Assembly (NCBI RefSeq): GCF_026802175.1
Contig: NZ_CP113797.1
Location: 655,026-719,025 of the forward strand
Reading direction: 5' to 3'
From: Thermocoleostomius sinensis A174
Lineage (GTDB): Bacteria > Cyanobacteriota > Cyanobacteriia > Elainellales > Elainellaceae
Length of the DNA: 64,000 bases
Part shown: piece after piece, positions 17,277 to 26,133 of the stretch
Numbering within the stretch: the first letter of the stretch is position 1
Layout of the letters: every line of letters begins with the position of its first letter
The notes under the pieces: generated by a model
Database searches by the model: none
Told to the model about the DNA's origin: nothing
The model's input: only the letters and a program-made list of their open reading frames with translations
Made by a program: the position numbers and the translations under genes

Positions 17277-17972
17277 CTACTTACTATCTCGCCTGCCCTG
17301 CCCAAATAAAATGGCTTTGGCTGCATCGCTCATGTCATTGACTTGATTAACCTCTTTGGCCTTGGCGTAGGCTCGCTGCACCGCTGGACGTGCTTGCATC
17401 GACTTGAACCAGCGCTGAACATTGGGAAACTCATCCAAGTTAATTTGTTGCCGCTCATGGGGCACAGTCCAGGGATAGCACGCCATATCTGCGATCGAAT
17501 ATTCTCCGGCAATGAAGGGGCGATCGATCAGTTGCGTGTCGAGCACTCCATAAAGCCGCTCGGTTTCTTTGACATAACGGTCAATAGCATAGGGAATTTT
17601 CTCAGGGGCATATTGGCTGAAATGATGATTTTGCCCCAACATCGGCCCCAATCCGCCCATCTGCCAAAATAACCACTCCATGACCTTGACGCGCTGCCGT
17701 ACATCTGTGGGCAGAAACTTTCCGGTCTTCTCCGCCAGGTATTGCAAAATCGCGCCTGACTCGAACACGCTGATCGGTGCACCACCATCTGTCGGAGCAC
17801 GATCGACGATCGCCGGAATGCGATTATTAGGGGAAATCTTGAGAAATTCTGGCGCAAACTGATCGCCCTTGCCGATGTCGATTGGATGAATGATGTAGGG
17901 CAATTCGGCTTCTTCCAGGAAAATCGTAATTTTGTGGCCGTTGGGCGTTGTCCAGTAATACAGGTCAATCAT
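17277..17972 (-). CDS. Glutathione S-transferase, Nu-class (YfcG/YghU type)
   Basis: A 231-residue GST. Residues 1-85 form the thioredoxin-like glutathione site: MIDLYYWTTPNGHKITIFLEE, the cis-Pro segment NNRIPAIVD and the ESGAILQYLAEKTG turn that binds the gamma-glutamyl group. Residues about 95-215 form the helical domain with GLGPMLGQNHHF and the fold-stabilising SIADMACYPW. The TTPNGHK segment with Thr/Asn instead of Tyr/Ser/Cys is typical for the Nu class, enzymes with disulfide reductase and organic peroxide activity using two glutathiones. It lies 29 bases beyond the coaD-linked coiled-coil gene on the same strand and may be co-transcribed. Confidence 0.9.
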   Translation of the reverse strand: MIDLYYWTTPNGHKITIFLEEAELPYIIHPIDIGKGDQFAPEFLKISPNNRIPAIVDRAPTDGGAPISVFESGAILQYLAEKTGKFLPTDVRQRVKVMEWLFWQMGGLGPMLGQNHHFSQYAPEKIPYAIDRYVKETERLYGVLDTQLIDRPFIAGEYSIADMACYPWTVPHERQQINLDEFPNVQRWFKSMQARPAVQRAYAKAKEVNQVNDMSDAAKAILFGQGRRDSK

Positions 17973-18001
17973 GACAGTTCCTCTAGATTTTCAGCTAGAA
18001 T

Positions 18002-18721
18002 TCAGCGTCCTGGTCCTGGATAGCGATCGGCGGATGGCAATCGATTGGGGGTGAAGTTTGCCGCCGCTCGGTTGGTTGAGGGTTGATTCATTTGAATCTG
18101 CTGACGTCCGTTGCGCACCACTCGCATCATCTCGGCAAGCTGTTGTTCCATATCTTGCAGGACGCTGTCGGCATATTCGTCGGCTCCGCGTTGAATTTCT
18201 TCGCATTCGGCGATCGCCATTCGGTGCATCTCTTCTAAATCTTGCTGGGCTTGGCGGCGAATTTGTTCGATTTCAATCAGCGTTTGCTGTTGCATCTGCT
18301 CGCAATCTTGCTGCACCTGCTGACGAATGTGCTGAGCTTCCAATTCAGCTTGACGCACTAGACCCATTTCATCCAAAATTTGAGCAGCCCGCCGTTCTGC
18401 ATCGGCAATAATTTCTTGGGCATATTGCTCTGCTTCTAGCAATACTTCCTCTTTGTGAAGAAGAATCTCGGTGGCTTCTTGAAACGCAGATGGCAAATTC
18501 AACCGCACCAAGTCAAGCTGGTCTAGCAACTGTTCTTCGTCTACCAGCGTGCGCCGACTCAGCGGAATCCGGGGACTGTCTAGAATTAATTCTTCTAGCT
18601 TGTTTAGCTCTTGCTGAATGTCGATTCCCCCGGTTCGGGTTGCCTCTCCGTAGATGGATCGATTGGGCGACCCTCCAGCATTGGGGCTGAGTTTTTGGTG
18701 GTTTGGGTCTTGGCGTAGCAT
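18002..18721 (-). CDS. DivIVA-like coiled-coil protein linked to coaD
   Basis: A 239-residue protein. Residues about 34-80 ([20 protein letters not shown], then [18 protein letters not shown]) form a conserved cyanobacterial N-terminal block; residues 85-200 are a Glu/Gln-rich coiled coil with an ATP-synthase-b/DivIVA-like pattern, and the tail is Asn/Pro-rich. Proteins of this kind are annotated as DivIVA-domain proteins and may act in cell division or polarity; that is family-level inference. Its first 118 bases overlap the 3' end of coaD in another frame on the same strand, so the two are translationally coupled or one boundary differs from the one given. The MLRQ start feels conserved from memory. 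Confidence 0.75.
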   Translation of the reverse strand: MLRQDPNHQKLSPNAGGSPNRSIYGEATRTGGIDIQQELNKLEELILDSPRIPLSRRTLVDEEQLLDQLDLVRLNLPSAFQEATEILLHKEEVLLEAEQYAQEIIADAERRAAQILDEMGLVRQAELEAQHIRQQVQQDCEQMQQQTLIEIEQIRRQAQQDLEEMHRMAIAECEEIQRGADEYADSVLQDMEQQLAEMMRVVRNGRQQIQMNQPSTNRAAANFTPNRLPSADRYPGPGR

Positions 18722-19182
18722 CGGTAAATATCCAGGGCAACAGGTTGAGGAACGAGATGATCGATCGGGCCACCAAATCTAGCAATTTCCTTGACAACAC
18801 TACTGCTTAGAAAGCTGTGTTCAGTCGAAGTGGCTAGAAAAACGGTTTCAATATCGTCGGAAAGGGTTTTATTGATATGGGCCATTTGCAGTTCCATTTC
18901 AAAATCGGACACTGCCCGCAGCCCTCTTAATAAAACCGTGGCGTTGCGCATTCGAGCGTAGGTGACGGTCAAACCATCGAAACAATCTACTTCCACATTG
19001 GTGAGATGCTGAGTAGACTGACGAATTTGCTCAGTTCGCTGCTGTACCGTGAACAACGGATTTTTGTTGGGATTGCGGAATACTACCACAATCACTCGTT
19101 CAAACAGCCGACATCCTCGTTCGATGATATCGAGATGCCCCAATGTAATGGGATCAAAACTGCCAGGGTAGAGTGCAATCAC
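18604..19182 (-). CDS. coaD: Phosphopantetheine adenylyltransferase
   Basis: Transfers AMP from ATP to 4'-phosphopantetheine, the penultimate step of coenzyme A synthesis. Sequence landmarks of the nucleotidyltransferase fold are intact: [18 protein letters not shown] (TxGH ATP site), [28 protein letters not shown] and the closing [15 protein letters not shown]. The core ends near residue 158; the remaining about 34 residues are polar, not part of the family, and are the part that overlaps the next gene. It is a typical hexameric cytosolic enzyme otherwise. Confidence 0.95.
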   Translation of the reverse strand: MIALYPGSFDPITLGHLDIIERGCRLFERVIVVVFRNPNKNPLFTVQQRTEQIRQSTQHLTNVEVDCFDGLTVTYARMRNATVLLRGLRAVSDFEMELQMAHINKTLSDDIETVFLATSTEHSFLSSSVVKEIARFGGPIDHLVPQPVALDIYRCYAKTQTTKNSAPMLEGRPIDPSTERQPEPGESTFSKS

Positions 19183-19413
19183 AGTTCAGCTAGCCATACT
19201 ACTTTAAACAACACAGTTCAAACAACATGCTCGGCACAACAGGACACACCAGGACAAATTCGAGGACAAACCGCAAACGAGTCATCAAACGCCCAAGGTT
19301 AATGAGGGGATTATATCGGAGAGCTTTGCGATCGTCATGAGAACTCAAGCAATATATAAACAGACTGGCACATCTGTTGAAAGCCCCAATTTATCCGGGT
19401 TGCGAGCAATGGC

Positions 19414-20283
19414 CTAGACAATCTGACGGCGCAAAAATGTCAACAAGGCCTCATTGACTTTTTCGTGCCAATCTTCTTGAGGATAATGCCCCACCTCCTC
19501 CAATTCCACAAATTCAGCCGTTGGCAGCGATGACACAACTGCTTGAGCCGTTGCCACCGGAAGCCACGGATCGCGACTCCCCCAAGCAATCAGAGTCGGC
19601 TGTTGCCAAGTCGCTAACCCCGATTGAATTTCGCTCAAGGCGTTTGTCAGTTGTAGATTTTTCACCACGGCCAACAAAGCTCGTCCGGCGTCTGAACTTT
19701 TCAAGAATGGACGACGATAGACATCCAGATCTTTGTCTTCCACTTGGTAGCCGCCGCCACCTTCAAGCGTGCGATCGACCAACAGCGGATCTTGAGTTAG
19801 CATATCGCCAAGCAGGGGCAAGCCCAGTTGCTTCATTTTCCAGGGTAACTTGGCATCCGGAGACAGGGGCGCATTGAAGATGGCTAAGCGTTCTATCTGG
19901 TCTGGATGCCGCAGCGCATACTGTAATCCCACGGAGCCAACAAACCCTTGTACCACCAGCGAAAACCGATCGAGCTTTAAAGCCTGTAACCAGTCAGCGA
20001 GAGCCGTGATATAGGCATCAGGAGTATAAGCAAAGTCGCGGCGATCGGGTTTATCTGAAAACCCAAAGCCAATCCAGTCGGGAGCAATGGCCCGAAAACC
20101 TTGGTTTGCCAAGGCCGGTAACACATGGCGCCAACTGTAGCTTTGTGACGGTAAACCATGCAGCAACACAACAGGCGGCTTATCGCTGGCGTTAAGTGGC
20201 TCTGCTTCTCGATAAAACCACTGAAGGGAGCCGACTGCAATTGTTTTCTCCTGACTTGTCATTTGACTTGCCATTGACTTCAC
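19414..20283 (-). CDS. Alpha/beta-hydrolase-fold protein lacking the usual nucleophile
   Basis: A 289-residue alpha/beta hydrolase closest in pattern to haloalkane dehalogenases and epoxide hydrolases: oxyanion segment VVLLHGLPSQSYSWR (38-52), IAPDWIGFGFSDKP (66-79), acid-region WGSRDPW and catalytic-His region EEVGHYPQEDWHE. At the nucleophile elbow, where dehalogenases have V-V-Q-D-W-G-G and lipases G-x-S-x-G, it reads VVQGFVGSVGL (110-120): Gly113 stands where Asp is expected and Ser117 is out of register. The DNA confirms this reading. The protein may therefore be non-catalytic or use another mechanism. Soluble, no signal peptide. Met1, Met4 and Met8 are all possible starts. Confidence 0.85.
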   Translation of the reverse strand: MKSMASQMTSQEKTIAVGSLQWFYREAEPLNASDKPPVVLLHGLPSQSYSWRHVLPALANQGFRAIAPDWIGFGFSDKPDRRDFAYTPDAYITALADWLQALKLDRFSLVVQGFVGSVGLQYALRHPDQIERLAIFNAPLSPDAKLPWKMKQLGLPLLGDMLTQDPLLVDRTLEGGGGYQVEDKDLDVYRRPFLKSSDAGRALLAVVKNLQLTNALSEIQSGLATWQQPTLIAWGSRDPWLPVATAQAVVSSLPTAEFVELEEVGHYPQEDWHEKVNEALLTFLRRQIV

Positions 20284-20565
20284 CCATGCGATCGTTGTTT
20301 GAGCTTACTGCTGTTAGAGGCGTTGAGCAAGCGGGAAGGGTGGGGAATCGGGAATCGGGAAATAATTTCATAGAGACAATCAAATCTGATTGTTCAGACA
20401 AATAAAATAAGTTTTCTATCAAGTTTTGTTACAAAGTTCATTTTGTAAATTTAGATACAGAATTTTCTGTTATATTTGATATGTGGAGGTTGATGACGCA
20501 GATCAGCGCGCCCTCTGAAATCAGTTCAGGACGTTCAAATCAGCTAATAAACAGAGAGGTTCACT

Positions 20566-20754
20566 ATGTCTACGAGAGATCAGGCCCGGGCATTAATGAT
20601 TCGCCATCATCAGATGATCAAGAATCGTCATCAGGCAATGTTGACTCGTGCAGCCGCTGAAGTTGGGTTAGATACGGTTGACTACGAAAGCCACATTCAA
20701 GGAAAGCCTTTGAATCGAGATGATTACGATCGCAGCAATGCCTCGCTCAGCTAG
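20566..20754 (+). CDS. Small His/Arg-rich protein, unknown
   Basis: A 62-residue basic helical protein (MSTRDQARALMIRHHQMIKN) preceded by a good ribosome binding site (AGAGAGG, six bases before the ATG). An AT-rich promoter-like region lies upstream. The His-rich N-terminal helix and acidic C-terminus have no recognised homology. Size, start context and isolated position suggest a real small protein; its function is unknown. Confidence 0.6.
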   Translation: MSTRDQARALMIRHHQMIKNRHQAMLTRAAAEVGLDTVDYESHIQGKPLNRDDYDRSNASLS

Positions 20755-21206
20755 ATGATTGATTGCTGAGTCTAGGTCAATGTTTCTTGAGATATGTCAA
20801 GAGTTATTAAAGCTTACAAATTTTGTAATGGTGGATGAGAGTGATATCGGGTGACACCTAGACTCTAAGTCATGGCTAGGTTTGGATGAATCGGCAAACC
20901 CTAATCATCATTGGGTGAATGGTTAGGCTAGCTCCCTTAGTGACTCGCTTAACATGACGCATCAACACCCGCTCTCTACATTCCGTTTAACCGTTCAGGT
21001 TCTAACCATTCAATCGTTCTAAGGTTAACGTCAGCTTGAATAGCACCGAGCAAGGGCGCTTCTTCAGCAGGAGGCGTTCTTTTTACTATGGGGCTTTTTA
21101 CTATGGGGCTTTTCTGATGGGTTTTCCTAGCAGGGTTGCGCGAAACACCAAAGATTGACGTACACTAGGCTTCACGTCAGTCGATCGCAAAAGAGGGAAT
21201 TGGTTT
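20755..21206. other. 452-base gap with alternative hairpins and a tandem repeat
   Basis: No gene seen. Bases 20846-20945 contain repeated CCTAG/CTAGG/TTAGG words that can pair in mutually exclusive ways (ACCTAG with CTAGGT; TAGGTTTG with CAAACCCTA; CCTAA with TTAGG), as in an attenuator or structured RNA. Bases 21079-21113 hold 2.3 copies of CTTTTTACTATGGGG. The cyclophilin promoter must lie at the right end. Confidence 0.45.
21079..21113 (+). repeat. Tandem 15-bp repeat, 2.3 copies
   Basis: The unit CTTTTTACTATGGGG occurs exactly twice (21079-21093, 21094-21108) followed by CTTTT. It lies about 100 bases upstream of the cyclophilin gene. Confidence 0.8.
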
Positions 21207-21626
21207 ATGACTCGCGCCATTATGGAAACCGACAAGGGAACGATTCATCTTGATCTCTTTGACAACGATGCCCCCAACACTGTCAAAAATTTTGTTGACC
21301 TGTCCCAAAAGGGGTTTTATGATGGCTTGACGTTTCATCGGGTGATCTCTGATTTCATGATTCAGGGAGGTTGTCCACGAGGTGACGGACGGGGCGGCCC
21401 AGGCTACACCATTAAGTGTGAAATTAATCCGAATAAGCACGTGGCTGGTAGTTTGTCTATGGCTCATGCTGGTCGAGATACGGGCGGGAGCCAATTTTTC
21501 ATTTGCCACTCACCACAGCCTCATCTGGATGGAGTCCACACAGTGTTTGGCCATACGGATGACATGGATGTGGTCAATGCCATTCGCAAAGGCGACAAGA
21601 TTGTATCGGTGAAGATTGAGCAATAA
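21207..21626 (+). CDS. Cyclophilin-type peptidyl-prolyl isomerase
   Basis: A compact 139-residue cytosolic cyclophilin, the short PpiB-like form without signal peptide. Active-site segments are present: [19 protein letters not shown] (catalytic Arg and the hydrophobic pocket), [21 protein letters not shown] and HTVFGHTDD. It assists protein folding by prolyl isomerisation. It is followed after 44 bases by argJ and then ycf66 on the same strand; the spacing allows one transcript, but no functional link is known. Confidence 0.95.
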   Translation: MTRAIMETDKGTIHLDLFDNDAPNTVKNFVDLSQKGFYDGLTFHRVISDFMIQGGCPRGDGRGGPGYTIKCEINPNKHVAGSLSMAHAGRDTGGSQFFICHSPQPHLDGVHTVFGHTDDMDVVNAIRKGDKIVSVKIEQ

Positions 21627-21670
21627 GTGAGCAGTAAGACCGTTTAGAAGCAGTAGAGGAGTAAAGCACA

Positions 21671-22912
21671 ATGGCGGACTGGCAGGTTGTTTCGGGAGGC
21701 ATCACTGCACCGAAGGGGTTCAAAGCGGGTGGGATTGCCGCCGGGCTAAAACCTTCTGGTTCGCCCGATCTAGCGCTAATCGTGTCGGATGTGGATGCGA
21801 TCGCGGCAGGAGTGTTCACCACCAGTCAGGTGAAGGCGGCTTGCGTCGATTATTGCCGTCAACGCCTGCAAGCGAAACCATCGGCCCGGGCAATTTTGTG
21901 TAATGCTGGACAAGCCAATGCGGCAACCGGGGCCCAAGGTTGGGCGGATGCGGTAGAAAGCGCCCAACTGACCGGACAAGCTTTGGGAATTTCACCGGAG
22001 TTGGTGCTGGTTGCGTCTACGGGGGTGATTGGGCAACGCATCAAAATGGAACAGATGCGCTCGGGAATTCCTAAGCTGGTGGAAACACTCTCAGATAATG
22101 GTTCTGATGCAGCGGCTAAAGCGATCATTACGACCGATTTGGTGACGAAATCAATCGCGCTGGAATTGATGCTGGATGGTCGTCCGGTGCGGGTGGGAGG
22201 GATTTGCAAAGGCTCTGGCATGATTCACCCAAATATGGCCACGATGCTGGCGTTCGTCACCTGCGATGCCGCAATTTCTCCGCACTTGTGGCAGGAAATG
22301 GTCAGCCGGGCCGCCGACAAGAGCTTTAACCAAATTACTGTAGACGGAGATACCAGTACCAATGATTCCTTGATTGCGTTGGCGAATGGTGAATCTCGCA
22401 CACCAGCCATTACCGAATCGGGAGCGGAGTCCGATAAACTGGAAGCCGCTCTGACCGAGGTATGTATGCATTTGGCAAAGGCGATCGCCCGCGATGGTGA
22501 AGGCGCAACGTGCTTGATTGAAGTGCAGGTCTCTGGTGCACCCGATGATGCATCAGCCCGGCAAATTGCCCGAACGGTCGCGGGTTCGTCTCTGTTTAAG
22601 TCGGCGGTGTTTGGTCGTGATCCCAACTGGGGACGGATTGCTGCCGCTGCGGGGCGGGCGGGTGTGCCGTTTGAGCAAGACCATTTGCGTGTGCAGTTGG
22701 GCACGTTTTTGCTGATGGAACGCGGACAACCGTTACCGTTCGATCGGGCGGCAGCTAGTGCTTATATGAAACAAGCGGCGGCTGGGGCGTATCTGCAAGA
22801 CGATACGGTGCTAGTAGCGATCGATATTGGCAGTGGTTCTGGATCAGGCATGGCCTGGGGCTGCGACCTCAGCTATGACTATGTCAAGATCAATGCAGAA
22901 TATACAACCTAG
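21671..22912 (+). CDS. argJ: Bifunctional glutamate N-acetyltransferase / amino-acid N-acetyltransferase
   Basis: Recycles the acetyl group from N-acetylornithine to glutamate, and in the bifunctional form also uses acetyl-CoA, in arginine synthesis. The 413-residue precursor carries the autocleavage site in GMIHPNMATMLAFVTCDA, where the Ala-Thr bond is cut and the Thr becomes the N-terminal nucleophile of the beta chain. Oxyanion residues are in the VASTGVIG region, and the C-terminus DLSYDYVKINAEYTT is the typical closing motif. Length is normal. No other arg genes are in the window. Confidence 0.96.
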   Translation: MADWQVVSGGITAPKGFKAGGIAAGLKPSGSPDLALIVSDVDAIAAGVFTTSQVKAACVDYCRQRLQAKPSARAILCNAGQANAATGAQGWADAVESAQLTGQALGISPELVLVASTGVIGQRIKMEQMRSGIPKLVETLSDNGSDAAAKAIITTDLVTKSIALELMLDGRPVRVGGICKGSGMIHPNMATMLAFVTCDAAISPHLWQEMVSRAADKSFNQITVDGDTSTNDSLIALANGESRTPAITESGAESDKLEAALTEVCMHLAKAIARDGEGATCLIEVQVSGAPDDASARQIARTVAGSSLFKSAVFGRDPNWGRIAAAAGRAGVPFEQDHLRVQLGTFLLMERGQPLPFDRAAASAYMKQAAAGAYLQDDTVLVAIDIGSGSGSGMAWGCDLSYDYVKINAEYTT

Positions 22913-22953
22913 CTTTCTGAAGTTTGCACAGACTGGCCTGAAGGAGCGATGTG

Positions 22954-23469
22954 ATGCTGACTTATCTGCTGGCGATCGGGGTTGCGCTTGGTAGTTTTAC
23001 CTTCTATATGATCGCCTTTTTTTTTCCAGAGCTTTACCGCAAACATGACTTGATTTGGAGCGGCGTGGGGCTATTTTATGCCTATGTACTTTGGAACTAT
23101 GCCGAACGGATTCGTGGAGCCGTGCTGTTAGGGCAAATGAGTGCGATCGCCCTGATTGGCTGGTTTGGTTGGCAAACATTAGCCTTGCGCTGGGAACAAA
23201 CCCCCGTAGAGCAACGGACTCATGTGCCGTTCTATCAAGATTCTTTCGGTAAAGTGGTACAAACCCAAACCGAGCAACTAATTACCTACCTGCAATCTGA
23301 CGAATTTAAGTCAAAATTGCCCCAGAACTCTCAAGAGTTTTCGCAGCAAGCAACCCGCTTCTTGAAAACCGCCAAAGAATGGACGATCGCAGCCGTTGCT
23401 GCCGTTAAATCATCATTCAACTCTAAATCGATTGATTCAGCGAAATCAACCCTAGATGAGTATGAGTAG
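22954..23469 (+). CDS. ycf66: Ycf66 family membrane protein
   Basis: About 171 residues. Residues 1-25 and 35-70 form transmembrane helices (LTYLLAIGVALGSFTFYMIA; WSGVGLFYAYVLWNYAERIR; GQMSAIALIGWFGWQTL), followed by a hydrophilic helical tail. The N-terminal part matches the Ycf66 family, found in cyanobacteria and some plastid genomes; its function is unknown. Start could be GTG 22951 or ATG 22954; AAGGAG at 22940 favours either. It follows argJ by 41 bases and may be co-transcribed. Confidence 0.85.
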   Translation: MLTYLLAIGVALGSFTFYMIAFFFPELYRKHDLIWSGVGLFYAYVLWNYAERIRGAVLLGQMSAIALIGWFGWQTLALRWEQTPVEQRTHVPFYQDSFGKVVQTQTEQLITYLQSDEFKSKLPQNSQEFSQQATRFLKTAKEWTIAAVAAVKSSFNSKSIDSAKSTLDEYE

Positions 23470-23535
23470 AGGATGAATAGCGGTGTGAGGATAGGGATAA
23501 AGGCAACGCTCAGGGTAGTTCCCAACCCCTAATCC

Positions 23536-25215
23536 CTACGCTCCGCCAAACCTCGATCGCAACTCGGCAATTTGATCATCGTCTAGTTTTTGAAACAGCG
23601 GCGGTGGCACATCAAAGGGACGATCGGGCAGCAGCGCCTGGAAATTAACGACATCCGTGAAAGAACTGCGGCGTTCAGACTCGTTCAAGTGAAGGGCTGC
23701 GCAGATGATGTCGCAAGTAAACGGAATGAACGGACTGGAGACGATCGCATAGATCCGAATTAGATTGATGCAGGTGCGGATGACAACCGCCGCTTCATCT
23801 TGGTCTTGCTTGAACAACGCCCACGGAGCACGATCGTCAATATATTGGTTGCCCACTGTCCATAAGGCGCAGAGCGTATCAGCCGCTTTGCGGAACTCCA
23901 TATGATGCAGGTGATGACGCAGGGTTTCTACCATATCTCGGCAAGTTGCTTCTAGTTGCTGTTCGGCTGCGCCCGGTGTGCCACCCGCTGGAATTTTGCC
24001 ATCAAAGCGCGAAGCGGCAAATTTGAGAATGCGGTTGATGAAATTTCCCAAATTATCTGCTAAATCTTTATTGACCTTGGTTTGCAATTGCTCCCAGGTA
24101 AAGGCCGAATCGGACGACTCAGGGGCAGAAGCCATTAGAGTATAGCGCCAATAGTCAGCAGGTAGCACTTCCAGTGCCTGATCGAGAAATACACCGCGTT
24201 TGCTGCTGGTAGAAAACTTGCCGCCATAGTAGTTGAGCCAGTTAAAGCCTTTGATATAGTCTGCCAGTTTCCAGGGTTCTCGGGTGCCCAAAATCATAGC
24301 AGGCCACATGATGGTGTGAAACGGCAAATTATCTTTGGCCATAAACTGCACATATCGCACATCATCATGGGGTTGCCACCAACTCAGCCAGTCGCGATCG
24401 TCTGCTTGCTGTCCCCAGGCTTTGCTCGCTGCCAAATAGCCGATTGGTGCATCGAACCAAACATAGAACACTTTGGTTTCAAAACCGGGTTTCGGAACCG
24501 GAACGCCCCAGCTAAGATCGCGGGTAATACAACGGCTTTGCAGCCCTTCATTGAGCCACTTTAACGCGATCGACTTGGTTAATATGGGCCAGTTGGTTTG
24601 CTGCTCTACCCAGCGGCGCACGGCGTCACTCAACTCATTCAGCTTCAAGAACAAATGCTTACTCTGCCGTACTTCTAGCTGAGTACTGCCGGAAACCGCC
24701 GATCGGGGTTCGATTAAATCAGTGGGGTTCAAGACAGAGGTACAGTTTTCACACTGATCACCTCTAGCGGCTGTATAGCCACACTTCGGACAGGTGCCAA
24801 CGACATAGCGATCGGGCAAAAACCGTCCGTCCTCTGGCGAATACATCTGGCTAATTTCCCGCTCCTCAATAAAGCCGTTTTCGTCAAGCCGCTGATAAAA
24901 ATGCTGCGTGAGTTCGTGGTTTTCTGGCGACGAGGTACGACCAAAATAGTCGAACGATAATCCAAAGCGGCTATACACATCGGCTTGGCGATCGTATTGC
25001 CGTTTGCAATAGTCTGCTACCTCTAAGCCTGCTTCCAGGGCAGCCAGTTCTGCGGGTGTGCCGTGCTCATCTGTGCCGCAAATGTAAAGCACCGTTTCGC
25101 CCTCTTGCCGCAAAAACCGAGCATACACATCGGCGGGCAACATTGAACCAACCAGGTTTCCCAAGTGTTTGATGCCATTAATATAGGGCAACGCACTGGT
25201 GATCAAATATCGCAT
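23536..25215 (-). CDS. metG: Methionyl-tRNA synthetase
   Basis: Charges tRNA-Met. The 559-residue class I synthetase starts with ITSALPYINGIKHLGNL (HIGH-like motif HLGN), has a zinc knuckle with CPKCG and CENC at about 140-160, the Met pocket VFYVWFDAPIGYLA, and a KMSKS-equivalent reading GGKFSTSSKRGVF. That KFSTS variant occurs in some MetRS lineages. It lacks the C-terminal dimerisation/tRNA-binding domain found in longer MetRS proteins. The anticodon-binding helices (about 390-530) are present. Cytosolic; no linked genes. Confidence 0.96.
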   Translation of the reverse strand: MRYLITSALPYINGIKHLGNLVGSMLPADVYARFLRQEGETVLYICGTDEHGTPAELAALEAGLEVADYCKRQYDRQADVYSRFGLSFDYFGRTSSPENHELTQHFYQRLDENGFIEEREISQMYSPEDGRFLPDRYVVGTCPKCGYTAARGDQCENCTSVLNPTDLIEPRSAVSGSTQLEVRQSKHLFLKLNELSDAVRRWVEQQTNWPILTKSIALKWLNEGLQSRCITRDLSWGVPVPKPGFETKVFYVWFDAPIGYLAASKAWGQQADDRDWLSWWQPHDDVRYVQFMAKDNLPFHTIMWPAMILGTREPWKLADYIKGFNWLNYYGGKFSTSSKRGVFLDQALEVLPADYWRYTLMASAPESSDSAFTWEQLQTKVNKDLADNLGNFINRILKFAASRFDGKIPAGGTPGAAEQQLEATCRDMVETLRHHLHHMEFRKAADTLCALWTVGNQYIDDRAPWALFKQDQDEAAVVIRTCINLIRIYAIVSSPFIPFTCDIICAALHLNESERRSSFTDVVNFQALLPDRPFDVPPPLFQKLDDDQIAELRSRFGGA

Positions 25216-25324
25216 ACCTTTTTCCTTTACCTGACTGCTTCCATTTACATATCCGCTATCTTAGGGTAGCGCGGCAGGAACCAGAAGCAGTTATCTGAAG
25301 TCCGCAATCATTTCGGCAATCATC

Positions 25325-25885
25325 TCAGGCAGCGATCGATTCTTTACCCTGAGCCAAGTCAATATTGGCAATGGCACGCTGGGCCACGTTGCGCCAATCG
25401 GTTTGGGTGTCCCACGGGGCAAACACCAATTCCCCGCCGTCGGCATATACTCGACAAAACAGTACTTCTTCGGATTCAGCCGCTTGTACCTCAATCGTGA
25501 TTGATCGCTGCAACTGTTGGGGGGTCATGGTGGCTAAGGCACTCAGCAACGATCGGCTGAAGTTAGAGTCGTAGCCAGCTTCCAAAATATAGGGGCGATC
25601 GGCTTGCACATGCAACTGCGTTTTCCAGGTATCCCGCCCCCGTCGTTCTACTTGTTTTAACTCCAGTTTTTCCACCACACAGGTCAACGCCGAATGAGGA
25701 ATTAGCTGTGGCGATCGGTGCCCATCTTCGGACAGAAAATACCACAGGCCACCCTGCGATCGATTGCAGTAGATATACTTAGGACGCGGAGACTCCCCAA
25801 ACCCTAGCTGACGCTTTTGCTGTAGTACATCAATGAGTTGCTGCAACAAGTCATTTTGCTGCGCAATCAAGTGCTCTAGGGACAT
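25325..25885 (-). CDS. Conserved protein of unknown function
   Basis: A 186-residue soluble protein. Residues 1-25 form an amphipathic helix (LEHLIAQQNDLLQQLIDVLQ), followed by an alpha/beta region with KYIYCNRSQGGLWYFLSEDG and YILEAGYDSNFSRSLLSALA, and an Asp/Gln tail. No known domain recognised. A palindromic ATAGTA-N6-TACTAT lies 27-44 bases upstream, so the gene may be specifically regulated. It is followed by metG on the same strand after 109 bases. Its conserved-looking Trp, Tyr and Gly residues suggest a folded domain. Confidence 0.72.
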   Translation of the reverse strand: MSLEHLIAQQNDLLQQLIDVLQQKRQLGFGESPRPKYIYCNRSQGGLWYFLSEDGHRSPQLIPHSALTCVVEKLELKQVERRGRDTWKTQLHVQADRPYILEAGYDSNFSRSLLSALATMTPQQLQRSITIEVQAAESEEVLFCRVYADGGELVFAPWDTQTDWRNVAQRAIANIDLAQGKESIAA

Positions 25886-25911
25886 AGGGTAGCCTCTCTA
25901 AGGATATTAAT

Positions 25912-25929
25912 ATAGTACATTAATACTAT
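25912..25929. promoter_or_regulatory. Palindrome ATAGTA-N6-TACTAT upstream of the 25885 gene
   Basis: Perfect 6-base arms with a CATTAA spacer, in an AT-rich pocket containing ATTAATA twice. The position fits an operator or an extended -10/-35 region for the minus-strand gene. No known regulator is recognised. Confidence 0.35.
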
Positions 25930-26133
25930 CATTTGGCGATCGTCAAGAGTCCGGTCAATCTACAAACCTGCCACATGGCTTGCAAGTTTATGGGCCGAAT
26001 ACCTGTAAAATGACGGTTTGTCGTCAGTTAGCTCGGGACTGGTCAGTGAGGAACTCGCGGAAAGAACTGACCCAATCGCGGCTGCCACTGACGCAGATAT
26101 TCAACGGTATGCAATGAAAGTGGAGAGGAGCGC

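Noticed and set aside
24191..24235. MetRS KMSKS variant KFSTS as a defect
   Set aside because: KFSxS-type signatures are, to my knowledge, a normal variant in some MetRS lineages and all other motifs are intact.
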